Below are positions 15,398 through 22,815 of a stretch of 32,893 nucleotides of DNA, in pieces. Location: contig CALHQV010000072.1 of the NCBI GenBank assembly GCA_938038035.1, forward strand, positions 1-32,893. Direction: 5' to 3'. The position numbers were made by a program, and so were the translations under genes. Under the pieces are notes generated by a model, which was given only the letters and a program-made list of their open reading frames with translations, ran no database searches and was not told the DNA's origin. The DNA is from an uncultured Gemella sp. (GTDB lineage: Bacteria; Bacillota; Bacilli; Staphylococcales; Gemellaceae). Numbering within the stretch: the stretch's first letter is position 1; every line of letters starts with the position of its first letter.

Positions 15398-15867
15398 TGC
15401 TTGCTGTAATGAGTCATGCCTTGTTGCTGCTATATCATTTTGTATTTAGCTTCATATCTTCAGTATCTTTCGGAATTATTTGCGATGTCCCAAGAAAAAC
15501 TTTGGTAACTGGTGGAATAATTGGTGCGATAGGATGGTGCGGATACTGGGAGATGTGGAGCCATGGACATAGTGTATTTATGTCAAGTTTAGTATGTTCG
15601 TTATTATTGGCTAATATAGGGCAAATTTGTGCGATTAAATTTAAAAATCCTGTAACTGTATATTTCGTTCCAGGACTTGTACCTGTGGTGCCTGGGGTAA
15701 CTATTTATGATGCGTTCCGAACATTGTTGTTAGATGATTATGGTAATTCTGGTAAAATTTTCTTAAATAGTTTTTATGGTGCAATAGGTTTAGCAGTTGG
15801 TATAATAATAGCTGATTCAATTTTTAGAGTTGTACTAAAACCATTATTAAATAAAAAAGTTAAATAA
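15397..15867 (+). CDS. Threonine/serine exporter, small subunit (ThrE_2 domain)
   Basis: The 156-residue product is almost wholly hydrophobic, with four or five membrane segments. It carries FVPGLVPVVPGVTIYDAFRTLL near residues 89-110, which mirrors the PLVPGITITN motif of the neighbour, as expected of the ThrE_2 domain (PF12821, formerly DUF3815). In Corynebacterium ThrE both domains are fused; in many Firmicutes they are two adjacent genes as here. The ATG overlaps the upstream stop by one base, and GGGAGGTG supplies the ribosome-binding site. Confidence 0.8.
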   Translation: MLAVMSHALLLLYHFVFSFISSVSFGIICDVPRKTLVTGGIIGAIGWCGYWEMWSHGHSVFMSSLVCSLLLANIGQICAIKFKNPVTVYFVPGLVPVVPGVTIYDAFRTLLLDDYGNSGKIFLNSFYGAIGLAVGIIIADSIFRVVLKPLLNKKVK

Positions 15868-15936
15868 ATAGATTTACAAAAATCGAATTATCGAAAAAAT
15901 TGGTACGATTTTATGATAAGCTAAGTAAGATTAAGA

Positions 15937-15942
15937 TATAAT
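15937..15942 (+). promoter_or_regulatory. Possible -10 element before the GntR operon
   Basis: A perfect TATAAT stands about 55 bp upstream of the first operator-like repeat. The -35 region at 17 bp is poor (TGATAA). It is the best candidate in the 196-nt gap after the exporter, but other A/T-rich hexamers exist closer to the gene. Confidence 0.35.
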
Positions 15943-15985
15943 AATTGTTTCTTTGAAATTTATTATTATATCTTATTTTTTTATT

Positions 15986-16048
15986 GCATTGTGTGGTGAT
16001 GTATGGTACACTTTAAGTAGAAGGTGTATGGTGATGTATGGTACACTT
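15986..16048 (+). promoter_or_regulatory. Tandem YtrA-like operators upstream of the GntR gene
   Basis: A 20-bp block beginning TGGTGATGTATGGTACACTT occurs twice, around 15994 and 16029, 35 bp apart. The second copy forms GGTGTA-N13-TACACT (16024-16048), one base from the AGTGTA-N13-TACACT pattern I recall for Bacillus subtilis YtrA. The first half-site of the first copy is weaker (ATTGTG). Their position just before the regulator suggests autoregulation. Confidence 0.7.
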
Positions 16049-16063
16049 AGGAAGGAGGTCACT

Positions 16064-16432
16064 ATGTTTCAAATTGATTCATTATCAGAGAAACCGATTT
16101 ATAAACAAATAGTAGATCAAATCAAGTCTATGATAAGCAAAAATCTATTACAGGAGGGAGATAAATTACCATCGGTAAGAGAATTTTCGAAAATGCTTAG
16201 TGTTAATGTTAGTACAATTCAAAAAGCATTTCAGCAGTTAGAAAGTGAAAAGATAATTACAACAATAGTAGGGAGAGGTACTTTTATTACAAATAATTTT
16301 GATAATATTGTTCCAAATTATGAACTAATAGATTCGATAATTGAGGATTTAGTTAGGGAAGTAAAAATAAGAGGAATCTCGGAAGAAGATTTATTAGAAA
16401 AAATTAAGTTAGAATTTCGAAAGGGTGATTAA
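16064..16432 (+). CDS. GntR-family regulator, YtrA subfamily
   Basis: The 122-residue product has the winged helix of the family at about residues 5-78: KPIYKQIVDQIKSMIS, GDKLPSVREFSKMLSVNVSTIQKAFQQLE and the wing GRGTFI. The short C-terminal tail of about 45 residues, with no ligand-binding domain, is typical of YtrA, which represses ABC-transporter operons and responds to cell-envelope stress in B. subtilis. The start at 16064 follows GGAGGT; an in-frame ATG at 15953 would put the operators inside the gene and is rejected. It is the first gene of an operon with an ATPase and a permease. Confidence 0.88.
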   Translation: MFQIDSLSEKPIYKQIVDQIKSMISKNLLQEGDKLPSVREFSKMLSVNVSTIQKAFQQLESEKIITTIVGRGTFITNNFDNIVPNYELIDSIIEDLVREVKIRGISEEDLLEKIKLEFRKGD

Positions 16433-16434
16433 TT

Positions 16435-16581
16435 ATGGATAATGAGAAGAAGATTGATGGAAAGTTAAAAGAATTAATCATGGAATGGAAATTTTTAGGA
16501 TTATCGATGGAGAAATTATGTGAAGTCATTTCAGAAAAGATAAAGGAGAAAAATTATGAAACTTACGATAGAAAAAATTAA
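16435..16581 (+). CDS. Small ORF of unknown function in the GntR-ABC operon
   Basis: A 48-codon ORF starts 2 nt after the regulator stop and overlaps the ATPase gene by 26 nt. AAGGG (16421-16425) lies 9 nt before the ATG. The product is highly charged and helical: MDNEKKIDGKLKELIMEW, then FLGLSMEKLCEVISEKIKEK. The last codons overlap the next gene in another frame. It could be a real small protein or a device that couples translation of the ATPase to that of the regulator. I do not recognise it. Confidence 0.5.
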   Translation: MDNEKKIDGKLKELIMEWKFLGLSMEKLCEVISEKIKEKNYETYDRKN

Positions 16582-17422
16582 TAAAAAATTTTCAAAAAAG
16601 ATAGTATTAAATAATGTTAGTTTTTCCGTAAGTACAGGAGAAATTGTAGCACTTGTTGGTAGAAATGGAAGTGGGAAAACAACTTTATTAAAGATACTAT
16701 CAGGAATATATAGTCAAGATTCTGGTGAAATAGGAATTGAAGGAATAGATAATAAAAATATAAGAAAACAACTGATTTATATACCGGATAGATTCGATTA
16801 TTTTAAAAATTCTAAAATTAAAAAGGTTTGTGAGTTTTATAAGTTAGCTTATGAAAATTTTGATGAACAATATTTTAAAACAGAATTAGAAAAAATTAAA
16901 TTATCACAAACCAGCAGATTATCTGAATTATCAAAAGGACAACTAGCTATTTTTAGTTTGATTTTGGGGATTTCATGCCGAACTAAGTTTATCCTCTTAG
17001 ATGAACCACTAGACGGTATAGATGTAATAAATACTAAAAAGATAGTTGATTATATTTTGGATGCTCAAAGTGATGGAGTTGGGTTATTAATTAGTAGTCA
17101 TCAATTAAATTCTTTGGAAAACATAAGTGATAAGGTTGTCTATTTAGATGATGGAGTTGGAGTTAGTGAAGAAATTAATAAGGATGAGTATAGTAAATAT
17201 CAATTAGTGTACCAAGATAAAATACCAGCGGAGTTACGTAACAATCCTGATGTAAGAATTATTAGTAATATTGGAAGAGTCTATGTGGTTATTATGAAGG
17301 GAAATTATGATGCTACTCATGACATTATTCAAGATAAAGATCTTCTTCAATATGATAAACTCCCTATTGCATTAGAGGATATCTTTTTATTAAATAGTAA
17401 GGGGGAAGATGAAAATGTGTAA
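16556..17422 (+). CDS. ABC transporter ATPase, YtrB-like
   Basis: The 288-residue product is an ABC ATPase. Walker A is GRNGSGKT (residues 35-42), the signature is LSKGQ (125-129), Walker B is FILLDEP (145-151), and the switch histidine is H182 in SSHQ. The usual Q-loop glutamine after the first sheet is not obvious (YIPDRFDYF at 75-83). A C-terminal domain of about 90 residues follows. It probably forms an exporter or envelope-stress ABC system with the next gene, whose start overlaps its 3' end by 14 nt. AAAGGAG precedes the ATG. The substrate is unknown. Confidence 0.88.
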   Translation: MKLTIEKINKKFSKKIVLNNVSFSVSTGEIVALVGRNGSGKTTLLKILSGIYSQDSGEIGIEGIDNKNIRKQLIYIPDRFDYFKNSKIKKVCEFYKLAYENFDEQYFKTELEKIKLSQTSRLSELSKGQLAIFSLILGISCRTKFILLDEPLDGIDVINTKKIVDYILDAQSDGVGLLISSHQLNSLENISDKVVYLDDGVGVSEEINKDEYSKYQLVYQDKIPAELRNNPDVRIISNIGRVYVVIMKGNYDATHDIIQDKDLLQYDKLPIALEDIFLLNSKGEDENV

Positions 17423-18824
17423 AGATATTTTAAAAATTATTCGTATATATTTGAAACAATATTCAATTATGTTAGTTATACTATTAATTGCCTTCTCAAC
17501 ATTTGCTGCTACAACTACTAATAAACAACTAAATGAATTAAAAAATGGAGTTGCAGTTTATGATTTTCAATTAACAACAGGAATAGCAAAGGAATTGGAA
17601 ATTAGAAAAGGAACATCTAATGATGAATTAAGTCAAAAAACACACGAACTATATAAGTTGAAAGAAGAATATCAAAAAAATTATAAAGAAAAATTATCAA
17701 AAGAAAAATTAGCTGAGATGAAACATGAATATGCGGTTGGAGCATATTTACATAATTTTCCTAGCAATGTACTGTGGACATTTTATACTAAGGATGAGGA
17801 TATAAATGTACTTACTGGTACAAATAATGAAAAATTTAGACAATATTTAACTGAAGAAGAACTGAATAATGTTCCTAAGTATAAAGAATGGTCAAGAATG
17901 CAGCCGGGGAGCAAAGAGTACTTTGATAGACAAGAGGAATTAGATAAAATTTATCCTCCAGCACTAGATGTTAGCAATGTAAAAACATTAACTTTCTTAA
18001 AAGAAAATCTAGAAGCTAGTAAAGTTAAGTTGAAAGAAACTATGTTTAACGAGGGAACTAATATTGGTTATTTTATTTTGATAACTTTAATCCCATTGTT
18101 AATCTTTGGAGATGAATATCATACTAATTTTGGTAAATTTGTAGCGAGCTTACCTTACGAAAAAGAGAAAGTATACTTTGCAAAAGTAATTCTATCGTTC
18201 TTAATTTTAATAGTTACTTATATTTTAACAGGACTAGCTAATATAGCGGTTATAAGTAATAGTTTGTTAGGAGAAATTTATAACGTGCCAGCGGTACTTG
18301 AAATAAATAATAAAATATATATACTGGGAATAGGTTTAGTATTACTAGGAGCTATCTTATCGAGTTTTTGTGGAAATATATTGAGTATAGGCGTAATGTA
18401 TATTCCTGCTCTTACACTGATATATTATCCATTGGGAGTATGGGTTGTTATAGGGAAATTGTTCGTTGTAGATTATTTTTCAAATGAGCCGTTTCTTGAT
18501 AATATACCAAGGATGCCAATATTTTATTATTTCGGCTATACTCCTTGGAAGAATATTATTATTTACCTAGTTATTTTAACAATAATTATGCTGTTAGCAA
18601 GTAAGGTTTATAAAAAGCATAATGTAGAAAAAGAAGGTGAATTTTTCATAATAGAAAGAGTTTCATTAGTAGGATATTTAATATTATTAATGGGAGTATT
18701 TGCTTTTTCACTGGTAGTGCTAACAGAAGTGTTTACTATTAGCCAAGGTGTATCCTTAGCATTAACGATATTATTAATACCAGCTATAGTTTGGAAATTA
18801 GTTGGAACAAAAATAAGAGTATAA
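17409..18824 (+). CDS. ABC-2-type permease with large extracytoplasmic insertion
   Basis: The 471-residue product has one membrane segment near residues 18-35, then about 180 hydrophilic residues (38-217, Lys- and Glu-rich, likely coiled coil at 70-110), then about seven further segments from residue 218 to the end. The layout resembles permeases paired with YtrB-type ATPases and putative bacitracin/envelope-stress exporters. The ATG overlaps the ATPase gene, and GGGGGAAG stands upstream. Two closely spaced ATGs (17409 and 17415) are possible. No terminator was recognised between it and the next promoter at 18922. The transported substrate is unknown. Confidence 0.8.
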   Translation: MKMCKDILKIIRIYLKQYSIMLVILLIAFSTFAATTTNKQLNELKNGVAVYDFQLTTGIAKELEIRKGTSNDELSQKTHELYKLKEEYQKNYKEKLSKEKLAEMKHEYAVGAYLHNFPSNVLWTFYTKDEDINVLTGTNNEKFRQYLTEEELNNVPKYKEWSRMQPGSKEYFDRQEELDKIYPPALDVSNVKTLTFLKENLEASKVKLKETMFNEGTNIGYFILITLIPLLIFGDEYHTNFGKFVASLPYEKEKVYFAKVILSFLILIVTYILTGLANIAVISNSLLGEIYNVPAVLEINNKIYILGIGLVLLGAILSSFCGNILSIGVMYIPALTLIYYPLGVWVVIGKLFVVDYFSNEPFLDNIPRMPIFYYFGYTPWKNIIIYLVILTIIMLLASKVYKKHNVEKEGEFFIIERVSLVGYLILLMGVFAFSLVVLTEVFTISQGVSLALTILLIPAIVWKLVGTKIRV

Positions 18825-18921
18825 AATTAAAAACAATTAGAAATCATTCTTTATTTTCCGACTATTCTATGGAGTTTTGTGAAGTTTTCAAAAGGAATTA
18901 CACAATTTTTCAAAAAAACGG

Positions 18922-18950
18922 TTGACACATAAAAAATTTACTGATATACT
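18922..18950 (+). promoter_or_regulatory. SigA promoter of the methionine T-box operon
   Basis: TTGACA (18922-18927) and TATACT (18945-18950) are 17 bp apart, with a TGA extension before the -10. Transcription would start near 18957. Confidence 0.9.
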
Positions 18951-18956
18951 AAATAA

Positions 18957-19248
18957 CAAGTTAATGATTCACACGTTGAAAAGATAAGTAAAAGTGAAAG
19001 ATGGTAAAGAGAGTCTCGGTTGGTGAAAAGAGATCGTATTGGAAACTTTGAAAATGGTCTTTGAGTGTTAATAGTCGAATAATTAGACCTTTACGGGTGA
19101 GCCCGTTATAGCTTCAGGGTATAACATCATTCTATTTTGGTGCGTACTTTTTGAGTTGATATTTGTGAGAATATCATAAAGTAAGGTGGTAACACGTAAA
19201 TTATTAGACGTCCTTGCAGAAGCATAAGCTTCTGTGAGGACTTTTTTT
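18957..19248 (+). promoter_or_regulatory. T-box riboswitch, probably tRNA-Met specific
   Basis: The leader contains AGAGAG, GGTTGGTGAAA and, before the terminator, AAGGTGGTAACACG (19183-19196), the T-box consensus. In stem I, the helix AAAG/CTTT above and AAAGAT/GTCTTT below leave a specifier loop reading GAAAATG on its 3' side, so the likely codon is AUG (19054-19056). The antiterminator bulge TGGT (19187-19190) would pair with ACCA, fitting the A73 of tRNA-Met. Uncharged tRNA-Met would stabilise the antiterminator and allow expression of the three downstream genes. Confidence 0.9.
19210..19248 (+). terminator. T-box terminator hairpin
   Basis: A 14-bp stem (19210-19223 with 19228-19241, two G-U pairs) with loop ATAA is followed by seven T. 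It overlaps the competing antiterminator helix, as the T-box mechanism requires. Confidence 0.92.
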
Positions 19249-19316
19249 ATTTCTCAAAATAATCACAAGAATTCTTAACTTAAAGAAATAATATAAACAT
19301 TTCGGAGGAAAGAAAC

Positions 19317-20057
19317 ATGTCAGAATTACTTAATATTTATAAAACTTTAAAAAACAAAAAATGGGTTAACTTAAGCCACAAAATTGATGAAAATTCACCT
19401 AAGTTCCCAGCGCTACCTGCGTTAGAAAAAGAAAATGTCTTTACTTTAAAAGATGGATTCTATGTTCAAAAATTTTCAGTTGTAGGACAATACGGAACAC
19501 ACATCGATGCTCCAATTCACTTTGTTGAAGGTGGACGTTGGTTAGATGAAATTGAACTTAAAGATTTACTATTACCTTTATACGTAATTGATAAAAGTAA
19601 AGAAGTAGCGGAGAATAATGACTATGTAATTTCTAAACAAGATATTCTTGATTTTGAAGCTGAACATGGTGAAATATTACCAGAATCATTCGTAGCATTC
19701 AGAAGTGATTGGTCTAAACGTTGGCCTAGCTATGATAAGATTAGAAATCTAGATGAAAATGATGTTCAACACACTCCAGGTTGGGGAAGAGATGCATTAG
19801 AATTCTTAATTAAAGAAAGAAAAGTTAAAGCTGTCGGACATGAAACTCTAGATACTGACTCAGGAGTTACAGCAGCTGCAGAAGGACTAATTCAAGAGTA
19901 TTACTTACTAGAACAAGATATTTATCAAATCGAAGTTTTAGCAAATCTTGATCAAGTGCCTGCAACTGGAGCGTTAATTTCAATCGCTTATCCAAACTGG
20001 ACAGAAGCAACTGGATCACCAGTGAGAGTAGTAGCGATACTACCAGAAGACGAATAG
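19317..20057 (+). CDS. Cyclase-family metal-dependent hydrolase (kynurenine formamidase-like)
   Basis: The 246-residue product belongs to the cyclase superfamily (PF04199), soluble metal hydrolases that include kynurenine formamidase and isatin hydrolase. It has GTHIDAPIHF (residues 60-69) with H62, D64 and H68 as metal-ligand candidates, a GHETLDTDSG segment (174-183), and IEVLANLDQVP with E206. The first histidine of the usual HxGTHxD is Q58 here. It is the first gene under the Met T-box, with CGGAGG before the ATG, so its job should bear on methionine or sulfur metabolism. The substrate is not known, and tryptophan breakdown is unlikely from context. Confidence 0.85.
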   Translation: MSELLNIYKTLKNKKWVNLSHKIDENSPKFPALPALEKENVFTLKDGFYVQKFSVVGQYGTHIDAPIHFVEGGRWLDEIELKDLLLPLYVIDKSKEVAENNDYVISKQDILDFEAEHGEILPESFVAFRSDWSKRWPSYDKIRNLDENDVQHTPGWGRDALEFLIKERKVKAVGHETLDTDSGVTAAAEGLIQEYYLLEQDIYQIEVLANLDQVPATGALISIAYPNWTEATGSPVRVVAILPEDE

Positions 20058-20139
20058 TACGGTCTTTATAAAAAAGTTTTAGTTTATGAGAAAAAATATG
20101 TATTAGAAAAGAGAAAAGAAGAAAAAGGAGAAATAAAAA

Positions 20140-21300
20140 ATGTGTCAAGGATGTCAAAATAAAGTTGTAGGAAAAGCACCATATAGAGTAGATCACGTGG
20201 GATCATTTTTAAGACCAAAGGAGTTAGTTGAAGCTCGTGAGAAATTCTCAAAAGGAGAATTATCACAAGAAGAATTAACAAAAGTAGAAGACAAAGTGAT
20301 TGCAGAATTAGTTGAAAAACAAATTGCAAATGGATTAAAAGGAGTAACAGACGGGGAGTTTCGTCGTGCATACTGGCACTTAGATTTCTTTTGGGGACTT
20401 AACGGTGTAGAACACACTCAAGCAAAAATAGGATACCAATTCCATGATGAAACAACAAAACCAGATTCAGCGGATGTGGTAGCTAAGATTATAGGAGAGG
20501 GACATCCATTTGTAGCACATTACAAATTCTTAAGAGATTTAGTAGGAGATAGAGCCGAAGTTAAACAAACTATTCCGGCACCAGCTCAGTTCTACTTCGA
20601 GTTGATTCGTGATGAAGAACATATTGCTCAAACTTACAGTGTTTATGAAAATAAAGAAGAGTTATTCGCTGATATTATAAAAGCTTATAAACAAGTTATA
20701 AAAGAACACTATGAAGCAGGATGTCGCGTTATCCAACTTGATGATTGTACGTGGGGAGCGATTGTTGATGATAGATTAATTAAGTTAATCGCTGAAGGAA
20801 GTGGATTAAATCCAGAAGGTATTCGTGAAGCATTTATTCAAGATTTCATTACATTAAACAACGGAATCTTAACAGACCTTCCAGAAGATTTAGTTGTGAA
20901 TACACACATTTGTCGTGGAAACTATCACTCTACATGGGCTAGTTCAGGAGGATATGATAGTGTAGCAGATACATTATTTGGAGAAGAAAATGTAAATGCA
21001 TATTACTTAGAATACGATACAGATCGTGCAGGAGATTTCAAGCCACTAGCAAAAGTTGGAAAAGATAAAAAAGTTGTTTTAGGATTAATTACATCTAAAT
21101 TTGCAGATTTAGAAGATAAAGAAGAAGTAATCGCAAGAATTAAAGAAGCTAGTGAATATGTACCTTTAGAAAATATTTACCTAAGTACACAATGTGGGTT
21201 CGCTTCTACAGAAGAAGGAAATATTTTAATAGAAGAAGATCAATGGAAAAAAATTGCCCTTATTAGTGAAATAGTTAAAGAAGTTTGGGGTCAAAATTAA
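20140..21300 (+). CDS. MetE-like single-domain zinc methyltransferase, paralogue 1 (YxjG/YxjH type)
   Basis: The 386-residue product matches only the C-terminal catalytic half of cobalamin-independent methionine synthase, which would transfer a methyl group to homocysteine. Candidate zinc ligands are H256 and C258 (THIC), E291 (YYLEYD) and C352 (STQCGFAS). The N-terminal domain of full MetE (about 750 residues) is absent, so the methyl donor is uncertain. It opens with MCQGCQNKVV, a CxxC pair shared with paralogue 2. YxjG and YxjH of B. subtilis have this length and form a related pair. AAAGGAG precedes the ATG. It is the second gene of the T-box operon. Confidence 0.85.
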   Translation: MCQGCQNKVVGKAPYRVDHVGSFLRPKELVEAREKFSKGELSQEELTKVEDKVIAELVEKQIANGLKGVTDGEFRRAYWHLDFFWGLNGVEHTQAKIGYQFHDETTKPDSADVVAKIIGEGHPFVAHYKFLRDLVGDRAEVKQTIPAPAQFYFELIRDEEHIAQTYSVYENKEELFADIIKAYKQVIKEHYEAGCRVIQLDDCTWGAIVDDRLIKLIAEGSGLNPEGIREAFIQDFITLNNGILTDLPEDLVVNTHICRGNYHSTWASSGGYDSVADTLFGEENVNAYYLEYDTDRAGDFKPLAKVGKDKKVVLGLITSKFADLEDKEEVIARIKEASEYVPLENIYLSTQCGFASTEEGNILIEEDQWKKIALISEIVKEVWGQN

Positions 21301-21393
21301 TTAGCAATTTATAATAAAGTCAAAATAATAAAGTCAGAAGAGTAAAGTTAAAAGAGAAAATAAGTTAGTTAAATAAAAGGAGAAAAAAATATT

Positions 21394-22557
21394 ATGTGTC
21401 AAGGATGTCAAAATAAAGTAGTAGAAAGAGCAGCATATAGAGTAGATCACGTGGGATCATTTTTAAGACCTAAGGAGTTAGTAGAAGCTCGTGAAAAATT
21501 CTCAAAAGGAGAATTATCACAAGAGGAATTAACTAAAGTAGAAGATAAAGTAATTGCAGAATTAGTTGAAAAGCAAATAGCAAACGGACTAAAAGGAGTA
21601 ACAGATGGAGAGTTTCGTCGTGCATACTGGCACCTAGACTTCTTCTGGGGACTTAACGGTATAGAACACGTTCAAGGCGAAAAAGGTTACCCATTCAAAG
21701 GTATTGAAACTAAACCAGATACAGCAAAAGTATCAGGGAAAATTAGTGGAGAAAATCACCCATTTGTAGCACACTACAAATTCTTAAGAGACTTAGTAGC
21801 TGATAAAAAAGATGTAACTGTAAAATTAACAATTCCATCACCATCACAATTATATTTCGAGTTAATTCGTACGGAAGATCACATTAAAGGATATGAAAAA
21901 TTCTACCCAACATTCGAAGAATTAAAAGATGCGATTGTAGCAGCGTATAAACAAGTAATTGCAGACCTTTACAACGAAGGACTACGCGTATTACAATTTG
22001 ACGATTGTACATGGGGAGCACTAGCTGATGATGGATTTGCGAACCGTTTCCGTGACGCGCGTCCTTTAGAAGAAGTTCGTAGAGAATATGCAGCACGTTG
22101 TTTAGCTCTTAACAATGAGACAATAGAAGGGAAACCAGGAGATTTAGCAATCAATACACACGTTTGTCGTGGTAACTTTGCTTCTAAGTGGATTTCTCAA
22201 GGGGGGTACCAAAACGTTGAAGATGAGCTACTTGCGGGAGAAAATGTAAATGCATATTACTTAGAATACGATACAGATCGTGCAGGAGATTTCAAGCCAC
22301 TAGCAAAAGTTGGAAAAGATAAAAAAGTTGTTTTAGGATTAATTACATCTAAATTTGCAGATTTAGAAGACAAAGAAGAAGTAATCGCAAGAATTAAAGA
22401 GGCTAGCGAATATGTACCTTTAGAAAATATTTACTTAAGTACACAATGTGGATTTGCTTCTACAGAAGAAGGAAATGTGATTACAGAAGAAGATCAATGG
22501 AAAAAAATCGCCCTAATTAAAGAAATCGTAGAAGAAGTTTGGGGTACAGAAAAATAA
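21394..22557 (+). CDS. MetE-like single-domain zinc methyltransferase, paralogue 2 (YxjG/YxjH type)
   Basis: This 387-residue protein is a tandem duplicate of its upstream neighbour. Residues 1-90 and about 284-385 are nearly identical, whereas the part in between is much less similar. The zinc ligand candidates are kept at the same positions (H256, C258, E291, C352). The 93-nt gap between the genes is purine-rich and contains AAAGGAG but no promoter or terminator, so both are cotranscribed. Divergence around the substrate-facing middle with matched ends suggests different methyl donors or acceptors, but this is inference. Confidence 0.85.
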   Translation: MCQGCQNKVVERAAYRVDHVGSFLRPKELVEAREKFSKGELSQEELTKVEDKVIAELVEKQIANGLKGVTDGEFRRAYWHLDFFWGLNGIEHVQGEKGYPFKGIETKPDTAKVSGKISGENHPFVAHYKFLRDLVADKKDVTVKLTIPSPSQLYFELIRTEDHIKGYEKFYPTFEELKDAIVAAYKQVIADLYNEGLRVLQFDDCTWGALADDGFANRFRDARPLEEVRREYAARCLALNNETIEGKPGDLAINTHVCRGNFASKWISQGGYQNVEDELLAGENVNAYYLEYDTDRAGDFKPLAKVGKDKKVVLGLITSKFADLEDKEEVIARIKEASEYVPLENIYLSTQCGFASTEEGNVITEEDQWKKIALIKEIVEEVWGTEK

Positions 22558-22558
22558 T

Positions 22559-22576
22559 AATACTTTAGTATTTTTT
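22559..22576 (+). terminator. Weak terminator after the methionine operon
   Basis: AATAC (22559-22563) pairs with GTATT (22568-22572) around loop TTTA, followed by a T-run to 22576. The stem is only 5 bp, so efficiency is doubtful. Confidence 0.35.
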
Positions 22577-22637
22577 CAGGTACACTAAATAAAAAGAATT
22601 ATTTAATTAAAGTAAATGATAAAAACAAGCACATAAA

Positions 22638-22667
22638 TTGACATTATTATATATAATACAGTAAACT
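22638..22667 (+). promoter_or_regulatory. Promoter region of the oligopeptide transporter operon
   Basis: A perfect TTGACA (22638-22643) is followed by TAAACT (22662-22667) at 18 bp. A perfect TATAAT at 22652-22657 is only 8 bp from the TTGACA and has no good -35 of its own. Either could be used; the true start needs mapping. Confidence 0.45.
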
Positions 22668-22741
22668 AAACTAGCATTGATTTCATTCGTTCAATGTTAA
22701 ATAATATCTGGTTTTATTATTCTTATTATGAAATATAGTCT

Positions 22742-22815
22742 ATTTAATCAATACATGAGTAGCAATGTAAGTCTCTCGCTGTCGAATAGACAAATGTATT
22801 TAACCATTATTAAAT
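22742..22815 (+). other. Possible structured leader upstream of the binding-protein gene
   Basis: The 320-nt gap 22558-22877 has no gene. Within it, ATTTAAT (22742-22748) can pair with ATTAAAT (22809-22815), AATACAT (22750-22756) with ATGTATT (22794-22800), and GTCT (22771-22774) with AGAC (22788-22791), giving one nested arm. An alternative GTCTATT (22738-22744) with AATAGAC (22785-22791) would exclude part of it. A smaller hairpin lies at 22675-22696. It matches no riboswitch class I recognise, and A/T richness makes chance pairing likely. Confidence 0.3.

Noticed and set aside
15879..15912. Inverted repeat AAAATCG/CGATTTT after the exporter genes as a terminator
   Set aside because: Seven pairs with a 20-nt loop and no T-run beyond the stem; too weak to call.
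19867..20371. Leucine-rich ORFs on the - strand over the hydrolase and MetE-like genes
   Set aside because: Antisense shadows of A-rich coding sequence; no start signals and low-complexity composition.
22638..22657. TTGACA and TATAAT as one promoter before the oligopeptide operon
   Set aside because: The spacing is only 8 bp, incompatible with SigA; TAAACT at 18 bp was kept as the alternative.
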